NCBI RefSeq assembly: GCF_900106585.1
Contig: NZ_FNWH01000005.1
Location: 311,962-375,961, forward strand
Length of the DNA: 64,000 bases
Source: Acidaminococcus timonensis
GTDB taxonomy: Bacteria; Bacillota; Negativicutes; Acidaminococcales; Acidaminococcaceae
Direction of reading: 5' to 3'
The notes below the pieces were generated by a model. That model ran no database searches and was not told the origin of the DNA. It was given only the letters and a program-made list of their open reading frames with translations. Positions 53,207 through 62,706 of this stretch are shown piece after piece; the first letter of the stretch is position 1, and every line of letters starts with the position of its first letter. The position numbers and the translations under genes were made by a program.

Positions 53207-53746
53207 TCACTGTACCCAGATTCCCGCCCGATGGCAGCGCAGTCCCACCACCGTGGCGCCCAGGCACAGCAAAAAGTCCGGGACCACCTGCAGCACGCCG
53301 CAGATCCACAACGCTGCCCAGAACCCGATGGGAGCCTGGACCAGGTAATTGGAAGCCAGGTAGAAATACCCGATTCCCAGCACATAGACCACCGCCATAC
53401 CGATCAGGGTAATGCCCAGGAGCCTCCGGAAGGTCACCGCTCCCTGTCTGGCCAGATGGCCGCAGACCCAGGCCTGTACCGTAAATCCCACCAGATAGCC
53501 GAAGGTGGGTTTCAGGATATAAGCCGGCCCGCCACCGGAGGCAAACACCGGGATCCCCACCAGCCCCATGAACACATAAGCCCCCACGGCCACTGCACCC
53601 AGCCGGGGTCCCAAAAGCAGTCCCGCCAGCAGGGTGAACAGGAACTGCAGGGTATACACATCGGACCCTACCGGGATCTGGATCAGAGCCCCCACGGCCA
53701 CCAGAGCAATGAACAACCCGCACAACACCATTTCACGCAAACGCAC
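53207..53746 (-). CDS. bioY: Biotin transporter substrate-binding membrane subunit
   Basis: About 179 aa, six TM helices. BioY is the S-component of a biotin ECF transporter. The family signatures LIQIPVGSDVYTLQFLFTLLAGLLLGPRLG and GGGPAYILKPTFGYLVGF are clear. The start is probably the GTG at 53746, with GGAGGTG 5 bases upstream; an ATG four codons later is also possible. A BirA-like operator overlaps the promoter. No ECF ATPase genes are in the window. Confidence 0.92.
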   Translation of the reverse strand: MRLREMVLCGLFIALVAVGALIQIPVGSDVYTLQFLFTLLAGLLLGPRLGAVAVGAYVFMGLVGIPVFASGGGPAYILKPTFGYLVGFTVQAWVCGHLARQGAVTFRRLLGITLIGMAVVYVLGIGYFYLASNYLVQAPIGFWAALWICGVLQVVPDFLLCLGATVVGLRCHRAGIWVQ

Positions 53747-53801
53747 AGCCTCACCTCCAAAAAATTTCAGACGATTGTACCATACAGGAAACAGCACTTT
53801 T

Positions 53802-53833
53802 ATGTCAACCTAGTAATTCTGTATAGTTAACGT
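53802..53833 (-). promoter_or_regulatory. BirA-like biotin operator overlapping the bioY -35
   Basis: An inverted repeat ATGTCAACC (53802-53810) - 14 bp - AGTTAACGT (53825-53833) matches the general form of bacterial BirA sites (TGTnAACC, 14-15 bp, GGTTnACA). On the minus strand its TTGACA (53803-53808) is also the -35, and TATGGT 18 bp further is the likely -10. Confidence 0.7.
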
Positions 53834-53839
53834 AACAAG

Positions 53840-54180
53840 TGTCCCCAAAAAGGGGGTGTGAAAAAATCACAGCCTCCCTTTTTCAGTGGCTGGTGGATAG
53901 TGAGTCATGGTTGGGAAAGAATTTTTTGCCCGCAGGGCAGATCGGTAAGCGGGTCGATCAGAGCGATCGGACCCCTACGGATTGGTACCGCACGTGGGTT
54001 GCGTAGGGATGACCCGTCAGGGGCATCCGTTCCCAGGTCTGGAAGCGGGTCGATCAGAGCAATCGAACCCTACGGCGTTGGGGGCCCAGCGATACCATAC
54101 TCTCTCAGCCGGACGGGGTACCGCTGGCCGACCATGGAAGAAAAGTTGCTTCCAGGCGTGGAAAGGGAGACAAAAATAAA
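53840..54180. other. Non-coding spacer with internal direct repeats
   Basis: About 340 bases without a credible gene. It begins with a hairpin A-like sequence of the intergenic repeat family (AGGGGGTGTGAAAAAATCAC, 53853-53872). It contains two ~38-base direct repeats about 97 bases apart (53947-53985 and 54044-54081) that begin AAGCGGGTCGATCAGAGC and go on to CCCTACGG. The open frame here is low-quality and overlaps these repeats. Confidence 0.6.
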
Positions 54181-54214
54181 GCTGTGAAAAAATGAATCCT
54201 CATTTTTTCACAGC
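54181..54214 (-). terminator. Terminator after the DUF1653 gene
   Basis: A perfect 15-bp stem GCTGTGAAAAAATGA / TCATTTTTTCACAGC with a 4-base loop, just beyond the stop codon at 54222. Confidence 0.8.
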
Positions 54215-54221
54215 GTCTCCT

Positions 54222-54488
54222 TCACACCTTTTCAAACCGGTACTTCTGTTTCACGTCCGGATACTTCCTGTGGTCCACTTCACTGAGGAACATGGCCTCC
54301 GGCCGGGCATACAGCCCGAAATCCCCGTACAGGGCCTCGTAGATCATCAACGGTTCCCGGGTTTCTGAATGGATGGCCGTACCAATGACCCGGTACAGGT
54401 ACCGGTTGGTCCGTTTCTCTTCCTCCGTCAGCCCTTCCCGCTTGAAATGCTGCACAAGATCTCCCGGATGGAACACTCTCTTTTCCAT
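54222..54488 (-). CDS. DUF1653 family protein
   Basis: 88 aa. The sequence [47 protein letters not shown] and [21 protein letters not shown] is that of DUF1653 proteins, small single-domain proteins with no established function. GGAGGCAGCG precedes the ATG. It ends in a strong terminator. Confidence 0.9.
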   Translation of the reverse strand: MEKRVFHPGDLVQHFKREGLTEEEKRTNRYLYRVIGTAIHSETREPLMIYEALYGDFGLYARPEAMFLSEVDHRKYPDVKQKYRFEKV

Positions 54489-54546
54489 CGCTGCCTCCTT
54501 TCTATCCCCGGGTTCCCGAACGAACCCTGCGGCCGGGAATACGGCC

Positions 54547-55428
54547 TTATTTGCGGGTTCCCCTTTCCCCGCTGATCATGCCGCCCAATACCAGGCACAC
54601 CCCGGCCAGCTGCAGTTCTGTAATGGGTTCCTGCAGCACGAACACACTCAGCAGCACTGCCACCACCGGATCCACGTAACTCAAAATGGCCGTTGTCTGG
54701 GCCGGCACCCGGGTCAGGCTGCCGAAATAGATGCCATAGGCCAGCCCGGTGTGGACCACCCCCAGCAGCAGCGTCAGCCCCCAGCCCAATCCTGTCATGG
54801 TATGGAAGTCCAGACTGCCGGATGCTCCGGAATAGACCAGCAGGAAGAGAGCCGCCGTCCCCAGCTGGACCGCCGTCTGTTCATAGGGATCCAGTCCGGT
54901 GAGGGTTTTGCTCAGGACGATGATGGCTGCATAGAAAAAGGCCCCCAGCAGGGCATATACCACCCCGCTGAAATCCCCTGGACCCCCGGTGGCGGTACTG
55001 CCCACCACCCCGGACACCAGCAGCATTCCGCCAATGGTGATGGCCGCACAGACCCGTTTCCGTCTCCCCAGGGTTTCATGGAATACCAGGGGTGCCGCCA
55101 CCAGCATGAACACCGGTGCCATATAGTAGCACAGGGTCGCAATGGCCACCGTAGTGTGGTTGAAGGCTTCGAAGAAAAACACCCAGTCCAGCCCCAGCAG
55201 CAGCCCGCTGAGCAGCAGTTTGGGAGCCTGCTGCCCCAGGATCTTCCCATGGAAGGAGATGTGCTTTCCCTGCATGAGCACCACCATGGCCAGGCATCCC
55301 AGGGCCGCCCGCAGAAAAGCCAGGGGCACCGAGCCCAGAGGAATGTACCGGCGCACCAGCCCGATAGTTCCGAAGATCACCAAAGAAAGCAGCATGCGTC
55401 CTTTGGGCGAAAGAAAAGAAAATTCCAT
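54547..55428 (-). CDS. DMT-superfamily (EamA) transporter
   Basis: 293 aa with ten TM helices in two EamA repeats. The C-terminal motif [32 protein letters not shown] is typical of EamA permeases. Substrate unknown. About 58 bp before the DUF1653 gene on the same strand, so possibly in one transcript. It is a different subfamily from the DMT gene at 46.4 kb. Confidence 0.88.
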   Translation of the reverse strand: MEFSFLSPKGRMLLSLVIFGTIGLVRRYIPLGSVPLAFLRAALGCLAMVVLMQGKHISFHGKILGQQAPKLLLSGLLLGLDWVFFFEAFNHTTVAIATLCYYMAPVFMLVAAPLVFHETLGRRKRVCAAITIGGMLLVSGVVGSTATGGPGDFSGVVYALLGAFFYAAIIVLSKTLTGLDPYEQTAVQLGTAALFLLVYSGASGSLDFHTMTGLGWGLTLLLGVVHTGLAYGIYFGSLTRVPAQTTAILSYVDPVVAVLLSVFVLQEPITELQLAGVCLVLGGMISGERGTRK

Positions 55429-55615
55429 ACCCAGCGTCCATCCTTTACAACAGATTGTCCATATTTTTTCATTATAGCATATGGATGGTGCCGGAAGCGA
55501 CCCTTCCTGTATCCAACCCTGTTGTACGATGTTTGGTTCAGGGTTGTATGAACCTTTTCCCCCGATTTCCCGTTTCCATGGTACAATGGAAGAAAACCCT
55601 CAAGGAGGCATCCCC

Positions 55616-56788
55616 ATGAAAGACTTCGTGTATGATATCCCCACCAAGGTCTATTTCGGCAAGACGGCCCTCAACCATGTGGGCGAAGAACTGTCCCGGT
55701 TCGGCCACAAGGTACTGCTGGTCTACGGCGGCGGTTCCATCAAACGCACCGGCCTGTATGACAGGCTGATTGCCCAGTTCAAAGCCTGCCGGCTGGATTG
55801 GGTGGAACTGCCCGGCATCGAACCCAATCCCAGGATCCAGTCCGTGCGTCAGGGCGCGGCTCTCTGCAAAAAGCAGGGCTGTGATATGGTGCTGGCCGCA
55901 GGCGGCGGCTCCTGTATGGATGCGGGCAAATTCATTGCCGCCGGAGCCTGTGTGGATTTCGACCCCTGGGATTTCATCTCGAAGCATCTTCCTCTGACAA
56001 AAGCCCTGCCCATCCTGACCATCCCCACCATGGCCGCCACCGGCTCCGAAATGAATCCGACTGTTGTCATCAGCAATATGGAAACCCGCCAGAAACTTGG
56101 CTGTTCCTCTCCTGCACTGCGCCCCAAAGTCTCCTTCCTGGATCCGGAGCTGACGGTTTCGGTCAGCCGGTATCAGACGGCCTGCGGCTCTGCTGACATC
56201 CTGTCCCACATTATGGAAACCTACTTCAACCCGGGCGAAGGCATGTTCATGCTGGATTCTGTCATGGAAGGCCTCATGAAGACCGTATTGAAATACGCCC
56301 CCATAGCCCTGGAGCATCCCGACGATTACGAAGCCCGGGCCAATCTGATGTGGGCATCCACCTGGGCCATCAACGGCTTCACCCGAACCTGCCAGAATCA
56401 TGTGTGGGCCTGCCACGGCCTGGAACACGAGCTGTCCGCCCTCTACGATATCACCCATGGGCTGGGGCTGGCCATTGTTACGCCCCGGTTCCTGGAATAC
56501 TGCCTGGACGAAAGCAATGTAAGCCGGTATGTGCGGTTCGGTGTCAATGTATTCGGCCTGGATCCCCGCCAGGAGCCCATGACCATCGCCCAGCAGAGCA
56601 TCCGGAAGCTGGCCGATTTCTTCTATAAAGACCTGGGACTCACCTCCACCCTTACAGAACTGGGCATCCGGAAAGAAGATTTCCCTCTCATGGCCCAAAA
56701 GGCCTGCGAAGCCAAGGGCGGAGAAATCAAAGGCTTCAAGACCCTGCACCAGCAGGATATCATCCAGATCTACAAAATGTGCTTGTAA
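55616..56788 (+). CDS. Iron-containing alcohol dehydrogenase (butanol dehydrogenase-like)
   Basis: 390 aa type III ADH. The NAD(P) region has VYGGGSIKRTGLYDR and AAGGGSCMDAGKFIA. Metal ligands are expected at the Asp and His of SADILSHIMETYF and the two His of CHGLEHELSALYDITHGLG. The N-terminal FVYDIPTKVYFGK and length fit BdhA/YqhD-like enzymes that reduce aldehydes. The start at 55616 has AAGGAGG upstream. A LysR gene follows 29 bases after the stop. Confidence 0.92.
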   Translation: MKDFVYDIPTKVYFGKTALNHVGEELSRFGHKVLLVYGGGSIKRTGLYDRLIAQFKACRLDWVELPGIEPNPRIQSVRQGAALCKKQGCDMVLAAGGGSCMDAGKFIAAGACVDFDPWDFISKHLPLTKALPILTIPTMAATGSEMNPTVVISNMETRQKLGCSSPALRPKVSFLDPELTVSVSRYQTACGSADILSHIMETYFNPGEGMFMLDSVMEGLMKTVLKYAPIALEHPDDYEARANLMWASTWAINGFTRTCQNHVWACHGLEHELSALYDITHGLGLAIVTPRFLEYCLDESNVSRYVRFGVNVFGLDPRQEPMTIAQQSIRKLADFFYKDLGLTSTLTELGIRKEDFPLMAQKACEAKGGEIKGFKTLHQQDIIQIYKMCL

Positions 56789-56817
56789 AACAGCCGCTGC
56801 CAACCCGGGAGGTTCCC

Positions 56818-57771
56818 ATGGATACCAACAATCTTCGATATTTTGCCGCCGTGGCCCAATATGGCTCCATTACCCGGGCCGCCAAAGCCATGTACATTTC
56901 CCAGCCCCAGCTCAGCCACATCATCAAACAACTGGAAAGAGAAATGGGCATGACCCTGTTCCGCCGCACCAGCCAGGGAACCTGTCTGACCATGGACGGT
57001 CAGCGGATCCTGTCCCACTGCCGGATCATCCTGCAGGAACTGGACCAGCTGCAGAACCTGACCAGCAGCCGAAAGCAGGATGCCGGCTGCCTGAATGTAA
57101 GCATGACCCGGTTCTCCCACACCGCCCAGTGCTTCAATGAAATCTGCCGCCGGTACCAGGATGTGGACCGCTTTTCCAATCACCTGTGTGAAGCGGCGCC
57201 CCTGGATGTGATTTCCCAGGTGAAAAGCGGCTATTCCAATGTGGGCGTCATCCATATGACCACCGCCCGGAAAGATCTGGAGTCCTATTTTGCTCTCCAG
57301 GGTCTCCAGTTCATCCCCCTGGCTTCCTTTTCCCCCTATGTGTGCCTGTCCGCCGAGCACGAGCTGATCCGGCGCTTCGGCCGCAGGGGGATCCATTTCC
57401 AGGATCTCCGGGACTACGGATTTGTCCGCTATATTGGCCAGTACGAGGATTTCATTTACCATATCAGTACAGAAAAGGGGCCCATCGATCTGAATGAGAC
57501 CCGCAAGATCATCTATGTCAATGACCGGCAGGAACAAATGGCCCTCCTTTCCCGGACCAATTTTTTCACAGTGGGGATCATGGAGTTCCAGGGGCAGGAC
57601 TCTCTGTACAAAGTGGTTTCCATCCCGTTGCTGGGCTGCAGTGAGCATCTCCGGTTCGGTGTCCTGCTCAATCAGGGCGCCATGCTCTCCCGCATGGAAA
57701 CGGACTTCATCCAGCTCCTGCGGGAGTGCTTTGCCCAATTGCAGAAGGAGGGTGACTCATTGGCATCATAG
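56818..57771 (+). CDS. LysR-family transcriptional regulator
   Basis: 317 aa from MDTNNLRYFAAVAQYGSITR with GGGAGG upstream. The winged helix is clear (AAKAMYISQPQLSHIIKQLEREMGMTLFRRTSQG) and is followed by an effector-binding domain. It lies between an alcohol dehydrogenase and an AGCS symporter/glutaminase pair on the same strand and may regulate either. Confidence 0.92.
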   Translation: MDTNNLRYFAAVAQYGSITRAAKAMYISQPQLSHIIKQLEREMGMTLFRRTSQGTCLTMDGQRILSHCRIILQELDQLQNLTSSRKQDAGCLNVSMTRFSHTAQCFNEICRRYQDVDRFSNHLCEAAPLDVISQVKSGYSNVGVIHMTTARKDLESYFALQGLQFIPLASFSPYVCLSAEHELIRRFGRRGIHFQDLRDYGFVRYIGQYEDFIYHISTEKGPIDLNETRKIIYVNDRQEQMALLSRTNFFTVGIMEFQGQDSLYKVVSIPLLGCSEHLRFGVLLNQGAMLSRMETDFIQLLRECFAQLQKEGDSLAS

Positions 57772-57872
57772 ATGGCCCCTATGTATATCATCTATTTCCC
57801 CGATGGCCTGCTTTTCCTCTATAATGAATTCAGTAAATAGTTACACAATTCAAATAGGGGAGGAATGCAACA

Positions 57873-59279
57873 ATGATGGAATTCCTGGACGCTGTGGATG
57901 GTATCCTGTACTATCCGATCCTATTGATCGTGATGGGTGCCGCCGGGTTGTATTTCAGTTTGAGGATGGGTTTTGTACAGGTACGGTGGCTGCCGGAAGC
58001 ACTGCGTCTCCTGATGGTAAAGCCCAAGGACAAAAACGGGACGTCTCCCTTCCAGGCGCTGATGGTTTCCACCGCGGCCTGCGTGGGCACCGGCAACATC
58101 ATCGGCGTGTCCACGGCCATCTGTCTGGGAGGCCCTGGTGCCGCCTTCTGGATGACCCTGATGGCCATCATCGGTGCGGCCTCTTCCTTCACGGAATGTA
58201 CCCTGGCCCAGATCTTCAAACGGAAAAAGGCAGACGGTTCTTCCTACGGAGGGCCTGCCTATTACATTGAAGATGCCCTGCACAACAGGGTCATGGCCAC
58301 AGCATTCGTCATCTTCCTGCTGCTGACCTACTCTTTCGGATTCAATCTGCTCTGTTCCTTCAACGTGCAATCCACGTTTTCCGTCTACAGCTTTTACCAT
58401 CCGGAGACCACCCCGGCTGTCATCGGGGCTATCCTGGCTCTTCTGGTAGGCGCCTGCGTCATGGGCGGGGCCAAAGCCATTGAAAAGGCCGCCGGCATCC
58501 TGGTCCCTTTTATGGGAGTGGCCTATGCCCTGGTGACCATCCTGGTCCTGGCCCTGAACTTCCAGGAAATCCCCCGGGTGCTGGAAGCCATCCTGCATGA
58601 CGCCTTCAACTTCCGGGCCATTTTCAGCGGCATTGGAGGCTCCTGCCTGATCATGGGCATCAAGCGGGGACTGTATTCCAACGAAGCCGGTGTAGGATCT
58701 GCCCCCAATGCGGCCGCCGCGGCCACGACCACCCACCCGGTAAAACAGGGCCTGGTCCAGATGCTGTCCGTATACATCGATACGGTGATCCTCTGCAATG
58801 CAACGGCCTTCATGTGCCTGGTATCGGAAGTCCCCGGCAATGCGGAAAACGCGGGCGCCCTGTGGGTACAGACTTCCCTGCACAAGGTGCTGGGTGATTT
58901 CGGTCCCCTGTTCATTACAGTTTCCATGCTGGTATTTTCCTTTACCACCCTGATCGGAAACATTTACTACTGTGAAAACGGTCTGGCGTATCTGAACCAC
59001 AAACGGATCCCCGGCAAAAAATTCATGAGAGGGTTCCACCTGTATGCAGTCCTGATCGTTTTCCTGGGGGCCATCATTCCCATGGCTGCCGCCTGGGATC
59101 TGGCTGACATCATGATGGGAGGAATGACCCTGATCAACCTGACAGCCTGCGTCCTGCTCAGCAGCGTAGCCGTCGGAGCCTATCAGGATTACAAAAAGCA
59201 GAAAGAAGCGGGCCAGGATCCCTGTTTCAAAGCAGCATCCCTTGGCCTGCCCACGGATGAACTTGATTTCTGGAAATAA
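57873..59279 (+). CDS. Sodium:alanine/glycine symporter family (AGCS) protein
   Basis: 468 aa, about 11 TM helices. The family signatures GPGAAFWMTLMAIIGAASSFTE and GIKRGLYSNEAGVGSAPNAAA are clear. It imports small neutral amino acids with Na+. It precedes glutaminase by 17 bases on the same strand, so it may import glutamine or alanine (inference). GGGGAGG precedes the start, which could be either of two adjacent ATGs. Confidence 0.93.
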   Translation: MMEFLDAVDGILYYPILLIVMGAAGLYFSLRMGFVQVRWLPEALRLLMVKPKDKNGTSPFQALMVSTAACVGTGNIIGVSTAICLGGPGAAFWMTLMAIIGAASSFTECTLAQIFKRKKADGSSYGGPAYYIEDALHNRVMATAFVIFLLLTYSFGFNLLCSFNVQSTFSVYSFYHPETTPAVIGAILALLVGACVMGGAKAIEKAAGILVPFMGVAYALVTILVLALNFQEIPRVLEAILHDAFNFRAIFSGIGGSCLIMGIKRGLYSNEAGVGSAPNAAAAATTTHPVKQGLVQMLSVYIDTVILCNATAFMCLVSEVPGNAENAGALWVQTSLHKVLGDFGPLFITVSMLVFSFTTLIGNIYYCENGLAYLNHKRIPGKKFMRGFHLYAVLIVFLGAIIPMAAAWDLADIMMGGMTLINLTACVLLSSVAVGAYQDYKKQKEAGQDPCFKAASLGLPTDELDFWK

Positions 59280-59296
59280 CCCAAGGAGGAAGAACC

Positions 59297-60238
59297 ATGG
59301 TCATGGATAAAACAGAAATCCAGGAAATACTGGAAAAGGCCCTGGCAGCAGGGCGACAGGTTTTGTATGAAGGCAAGGTAGCCAGCTACATCCCGGAACT
59401 GGCCAAGGCCAATTCCGGGAATCTGGGAGTGTGCCTCATGCGCAGGGACGGCAGTACGTACTGTGCCGGGGACTACGACATTCCCTTCACCATGCAGAGC
59501 ATTTCCAAAACGTTTTCCCTGATCCTGGCCCTGCAGACAGCCGGCTACGACAAGGTATTCAGCAAAATCGGCATGGAACCCACCGGAGACCGGTTCGACA
59601 GCATCCTGCAGCTGGAGCTGAAGGACTGGCGTCCCTTTAACCCTATGATCAATGCCGGCGCCATTGTCACGGCCAGCTGCATCGAGACCCCGGATCCCTT
59701 TGCCTCCTTTCTGGACCTGGTCCGGAAGCTGTGCGCCAATCCCCGCATCGACCTGAACCAGGACGTATACCATTCCGAAAAGAAGACCGGCACCCGCAAC
59801 CGGTCCATTGCCTTCCTGCTGAAAAGCGACAATGTGCTGGACGGAGAACCGGAAGAGATCCTGGATGTCTATTTCCGCATGTGCTCCGTGATGGTCACCG
59901 CCCGTGATCTGGCCCATTACGGCATGGTCCTGTCCAACCACGGAGTGGACCCCGTAACCGGAGAACAGCTGGTGGATTCCACCATTGTACGCATTGTCAC
60001 CACCCTGATGATGCTCTGCGGCATGTATGATGAATCCGGGGAATATGCCGTGAAGGTGGGCCTGCCCAGCAAAAGCGGCGTGGGCGGCGGCATCTGTGCC
60101 ATTGCCCGCCACGGCATCGGCATCGGCACCTTCGGCCCCATGCTGAACAAAAAAGGCAACAGCGTGGGCGGAGAAAAGATCCTGCAGGTCCTGTCCGATT
60201 CCCTGGGCCTGCACGTTTTCGACACGAAAGAATTTTAA
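59297..60238 (+). CDS. glsA: Glutaminase
   Basis: 313 aa serine-dependent beta-lactamase-like glutaminase (GlsA), releasing ammonia and glutamate. The catalytic Ser-x-x-Lys is in FTMQSISKTFSLIL. Other landmarks are NPMINAGAIVT, the later Tyr in ESGEYAVKVGLPSKSGVGGG and GIGTFGPMLNKKGNS. AGGAGG precedes the ATG. It is co-transcribed with the AGCS symporter; the glutamate formed could feed the fermentation expected of this group. Confidence 0.96.
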   Translation: MVMDKTEIQEILEKALAAGRQVLYEGKVASYIPELAKANSGNLGVCLMRRDGSTYCAGDYDIPFTMQSISKTFSLILALQTAGYDKVFSKIGMEPTGDRFDSILQLELKDWRPFNPMINAGAIVTASCIETPDPFASFLDLVRKLCANPRIDLNQDVYHSEKKTGTRNRSIAFLLKSDNVLDGEPEEILDVYFRMCSVMVTARDLAHYGMVLSNHGVDPVTGEQLVDSTIVRIVTTLMMLCGMYDESGEYAVKVGLPSKSGVGGGICAIARHGIGIGTFGPMLNKKGNSVGGEKILQVLSDSLGLHVFDTKEF

Positions 60239-60255
60239 GGATCCCCTGGATATAA

Positions 60256-60372
60256 AAAGGGGGTGTGAAAAAATGCTTTTTCACACCCCGTCACTAGTCA
60301 CCAGCTGATGGAAGCCAGCTGACGCTGGCGAAAAAAAGGCGCTGTGGATGATTTTTTCACAGCGCCTTTTTT
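60256..60372. repeat. Intergenic repeat, copy R4
   Basis: Hairpin A (GGGGTGTGAAAAA / TTTTTCACACCCC), a shortened heptamer part (60289-60304), GATGGAAGCCAGCTGACGCT, and hairpin B (AGGCGCTGTG / CACAGCGCCT plus T6). It separates the convergent glutaminase and AspT-type permease genes. Confidence 0.87.
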
Positions 60373-60382
60373 GCATGCAATA

Positions 60383-61789
60383 TCAGATGGGAAGCTTATG
60401 GATGATGATGGAGAAAATGACCATGAACAGCGTGGCCAGTGGCTGGGTAGCCCCATAAGAAACAGCCGGTTCATCACATTCCAGGGCATCTACGGCAGCG
60501 CCCAGGCCCGGAGCGGAAGTCATACCGCCGGTGATGGCACCGCTGAGCAGGGTCCAGTTGATATGGAACGCATAGCGGCCCAGCAGGAATCCGAACAGTA
60601 CGGACAGGATGGCCACCAGGGAGGAAATGATTACGATCATATACCCGGCGCCGGTGATGGCATCGATGACCCGGTATCCGTAGTTCAGCCCGGTCCCGGC
60701 CAGGAATACGGACAGGAAATAGGTCCGCATCTTGCCCAGCACGGTAGAGTTCATCCGGAAGTTGACAGGGCCCACCTTACCGAGGGAGCCCAGTCCAAGG
60801 GAAACCAGGATGGCACCACCGGTGGAACCCAGGGAGAACATCCCCAGAGGCCCCATGAAGATTTTGATAGAACCCAGCACATACCCCAGGAACGCCGCCA
60901 GGGAAAATCCCACGAAATCCATGGGCACTTCCGGCATGGTGGAAGCGGCCAGCTTTTCGTTGTTCTTGATATCGATGGCCTTTTGGGCGAAATATTTCTT
61001 CTTTTCTTCCTCTACATCAAACCCGAAGAATTTGGGGATCACGTTGATTCCCAGGATCAGGAACAGCACCCCGAACGGATATCCGATGGAGTGGCCCACC
61101 CCTACGCCGGCCTTGGCTTCCGTCACAAAGACTTCTACATCTTCCGGACTCAGGGATTGGGTGTTTTCCAGTGTCATGGTTTCCGGTACCGCAGTGCCCC
61201 GAAGTTTGGCATCACGGGTTTTGGCCCCGTTCACAATGGCCAGGATCTTCTTCTGGGCCTTTTCAGGCTGGTTGGAAAAATCCTGTGCCAACCGTCTGGA
61301 TTCACTGTCGGAAGACTCCGTAGCGGCAGCCAGACCCGCCGAACTGGTAAGAGCCCCGGTGTAAGTGCCGGTGATCTGGTACGGGCTCAGGTTGTCGAGA
61401 GCCTGAGAAAACCCATAGGAGGCCACTGCCCCTACAAAAGGAATGAAAATGGCCAGCGCCACAAACTGTTTTCCGAATTTGTTGATGGCGTATTTCATGT
61501 CCTTGGCAGCCAGCAGGCCGGTACCCACAATGAAGATCAGCAGGGCCAGGTTCATCAGAGAACCATCGATGATCTTCCCTTGCATGATCTTGGTGGCGGA
61601 AGCAAAATACTTGCTGCCCTTGGTGATGGTGGCAGCATATCGGGTCAGGAAGTAACCGATGGCCAGGCCTACGAACAAGGTCCCGGTGATCCCGAATTTG
61701 AATTTCCGGAATTTCAGTTCTCCGAACAGGTTCCCCAACGCCATGGTCAGAAACAGCAGGACCAGCGGGTTGAGAAAGAATGCGATCAC
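60383..61789 (-). CDS. AspT/YidE-type (AAEx family) permease, start codon removed by IS
   Basis: The remaining frame is 468 codons from a GTG without a good SD. Two homologous membrane halves flank a hydrophilic centre. The halves have GTYTGALTSSAGLAAATES and GAITGGMTSAPGLGAAVDAL, the repeated motif of AspT/YidE-type aspartate:alanine exchangers. On the other side of IS copy 4, the sequence GAGGGGGGAATATTATGCAA (minus strand) provides an SD, an ATG and codon 2. Joined across one CAA duplication, it reads Met-Gln-Phe-Asn-Val-Ile-Ala in frame. The gene is therefore disrupted after codon 2 and may be silent or weakly expressed. It probably exchanged amino acids, which fits the glutaminase cluster. 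Confidence 0.75.
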   Translation of the reverse strand: MIAFFLNPLVLLFLTMALGNLFGELKFRKFKFGITGTLFVGLAIGYFLTRYAATITKGSKYFASATKIMQGKIIDGSLMNLALLIFIVGTGLLAAKDMKYAINKFGKQFVALAIFIPFVGAVASYGFSQALDNLSPYQITGTYTGALTSSAGLAAATESSDSESRRLAQDFSNQPEKAQKKILAIVNGAKTRDAKLRGTAVPETMTLENTQSLSPEDVEVFVTEAKAGVGVGHSIGYPFGVLFLILGINVIPKFFGFDVEEEKKKYFAQKAIDIKNNEKLAASTMPEVPMDFVGFSLAAFLGYVLGSIKIFMGPLGMFSLGSTGGAILVSLGLGSLGKVGPVNFRMNSTVLGKMRTYFLSVFLAGTGLNYGYRVIDAITGAGYMIVIISSLVAILSVLFGFLLGRYAFHINWTLLSGAITGGMTSAPGLGAAVDALECDEPAVSYGATQPLATLFMVIFSIIIHKLPI

Positions 61790-61860
61790 ATTGAATTGTG
61801 ATGTGACCCCAAAAAGTTAGACCTTAGTAACGAGATGGTTTTTACTGTCTCGTTACTTTT

Positions 61861-62706
61861 TTATGCTGCCTGCAAGGAAAGCCTATATTGAACAGGACTT
61901 TTCCAGCATAGTTTTTCCTTGATCCTTTGCTCGTTATAGTATTTAATGTATCGTTCGATAGCGTTTTTTAGTTCTTCGTAGCTGTAGTAGATTACTCCAT
62001 AATACATTTCCTGCTTCATTAAGCCGAAGAAATTCTCCATTACAGCGTTATCATGACAGTTGCCCTTTCGAGACATGCTTTGAAAAATTCGTCCTTTTTT
62101 TAGATTCCTGGCATAGGCCTTCATTTGGTATGCCCAACCCTGATCGGAGTGAAACGTTCTTCGATACGGACAATCAGCAGTAATTTCGATTGCTTCAGCT
62201 TGAGCTTCCAGTATGCTTTCAGCCGAAGGACGTTTTGCTATTCCATAGCTGATGATTTCATCATTGAACATGTCCAGGAAAGGATCCAGATAAAGCTTGT
62301 GCAGGGTCAGATGTCCCTGTGGATCTACTTCATAGTATTTGAATTCTGAAGTGTCGGTTGTAATCTTCTGATGTGGGATATTCGTCTCAAAACGACGATG
62401 TATTCTATTGGGAGCAATGGTTCCTACCTTACCCTTATAGGAGCTGTATTTACGGCTTTTCCGGGTAAAGGATGTTACCTGAAGGCTCAGTTCCTGCATG
62501 ATACGTTGAACTTTCTTCTTGTTCACGCAAAGCCCTTGATTCTTCAGCTCACCGGTCATGCGCCGATATCCATAATCTTTATGCTGGCTGCGGATTTCCT
62601 GTATTTTGTCCTCTACTTCCTGGTCTGGATTCACGCGGTCAAACCGTTTCTGCCAGTACATATAGGTCGCTTTAGGCATTTGAGTATAGGAGAGAAGGTC
62701 TTTCAA
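61861..62706 (-). CDS. IS150-type transposase OrfB (DDE integrase)
   Basis: 281 aa, identical to the product of 500-1345 and intact at the catalytic motifs. TTG start overlapping the orfA stop. Confidence 0.95.
   Translation of the reverse strand: MKDLLSYTQMPKATYMYWQKRFDRVNPDQEVEDKIQEIRSQHKDYGYRRMTGELKNQGLCVNKKKVQRIMQELSLQVTSFTRKSRKYSSYKGKVGTIAPNRIHRRFETNIPHQKITTDTSEFKYYEVDPQGHLTLHKLYLDPFLDMFNDEIISYGIAKRPSAESILEAQAEAIEITADCPYRRTFHSDQGWAYQMKAYARNLKKGRIFQSMSRKGNCHDNAVMENFFGLMKQEMYYGVIYYSYEELKNAIERYIKYYNEQRIKEKLCWKSPVQYRLSLQAA

Noticed and set aside
53858-54187. 109-codon plus-strand frame in the 54-kb spacer
   Set aside because: It spans the direct repeats, has no SD and encodes repeat-derived residues (GSIRAI twice); more likely non-coding.
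60383-61789. Identification of the membrane protein as a GltS sodium/glutamate symporter
   Set aside because: Length and the duplicated TSAPGLGAA-type motifs fit the AspT/YidE family, not GltS.
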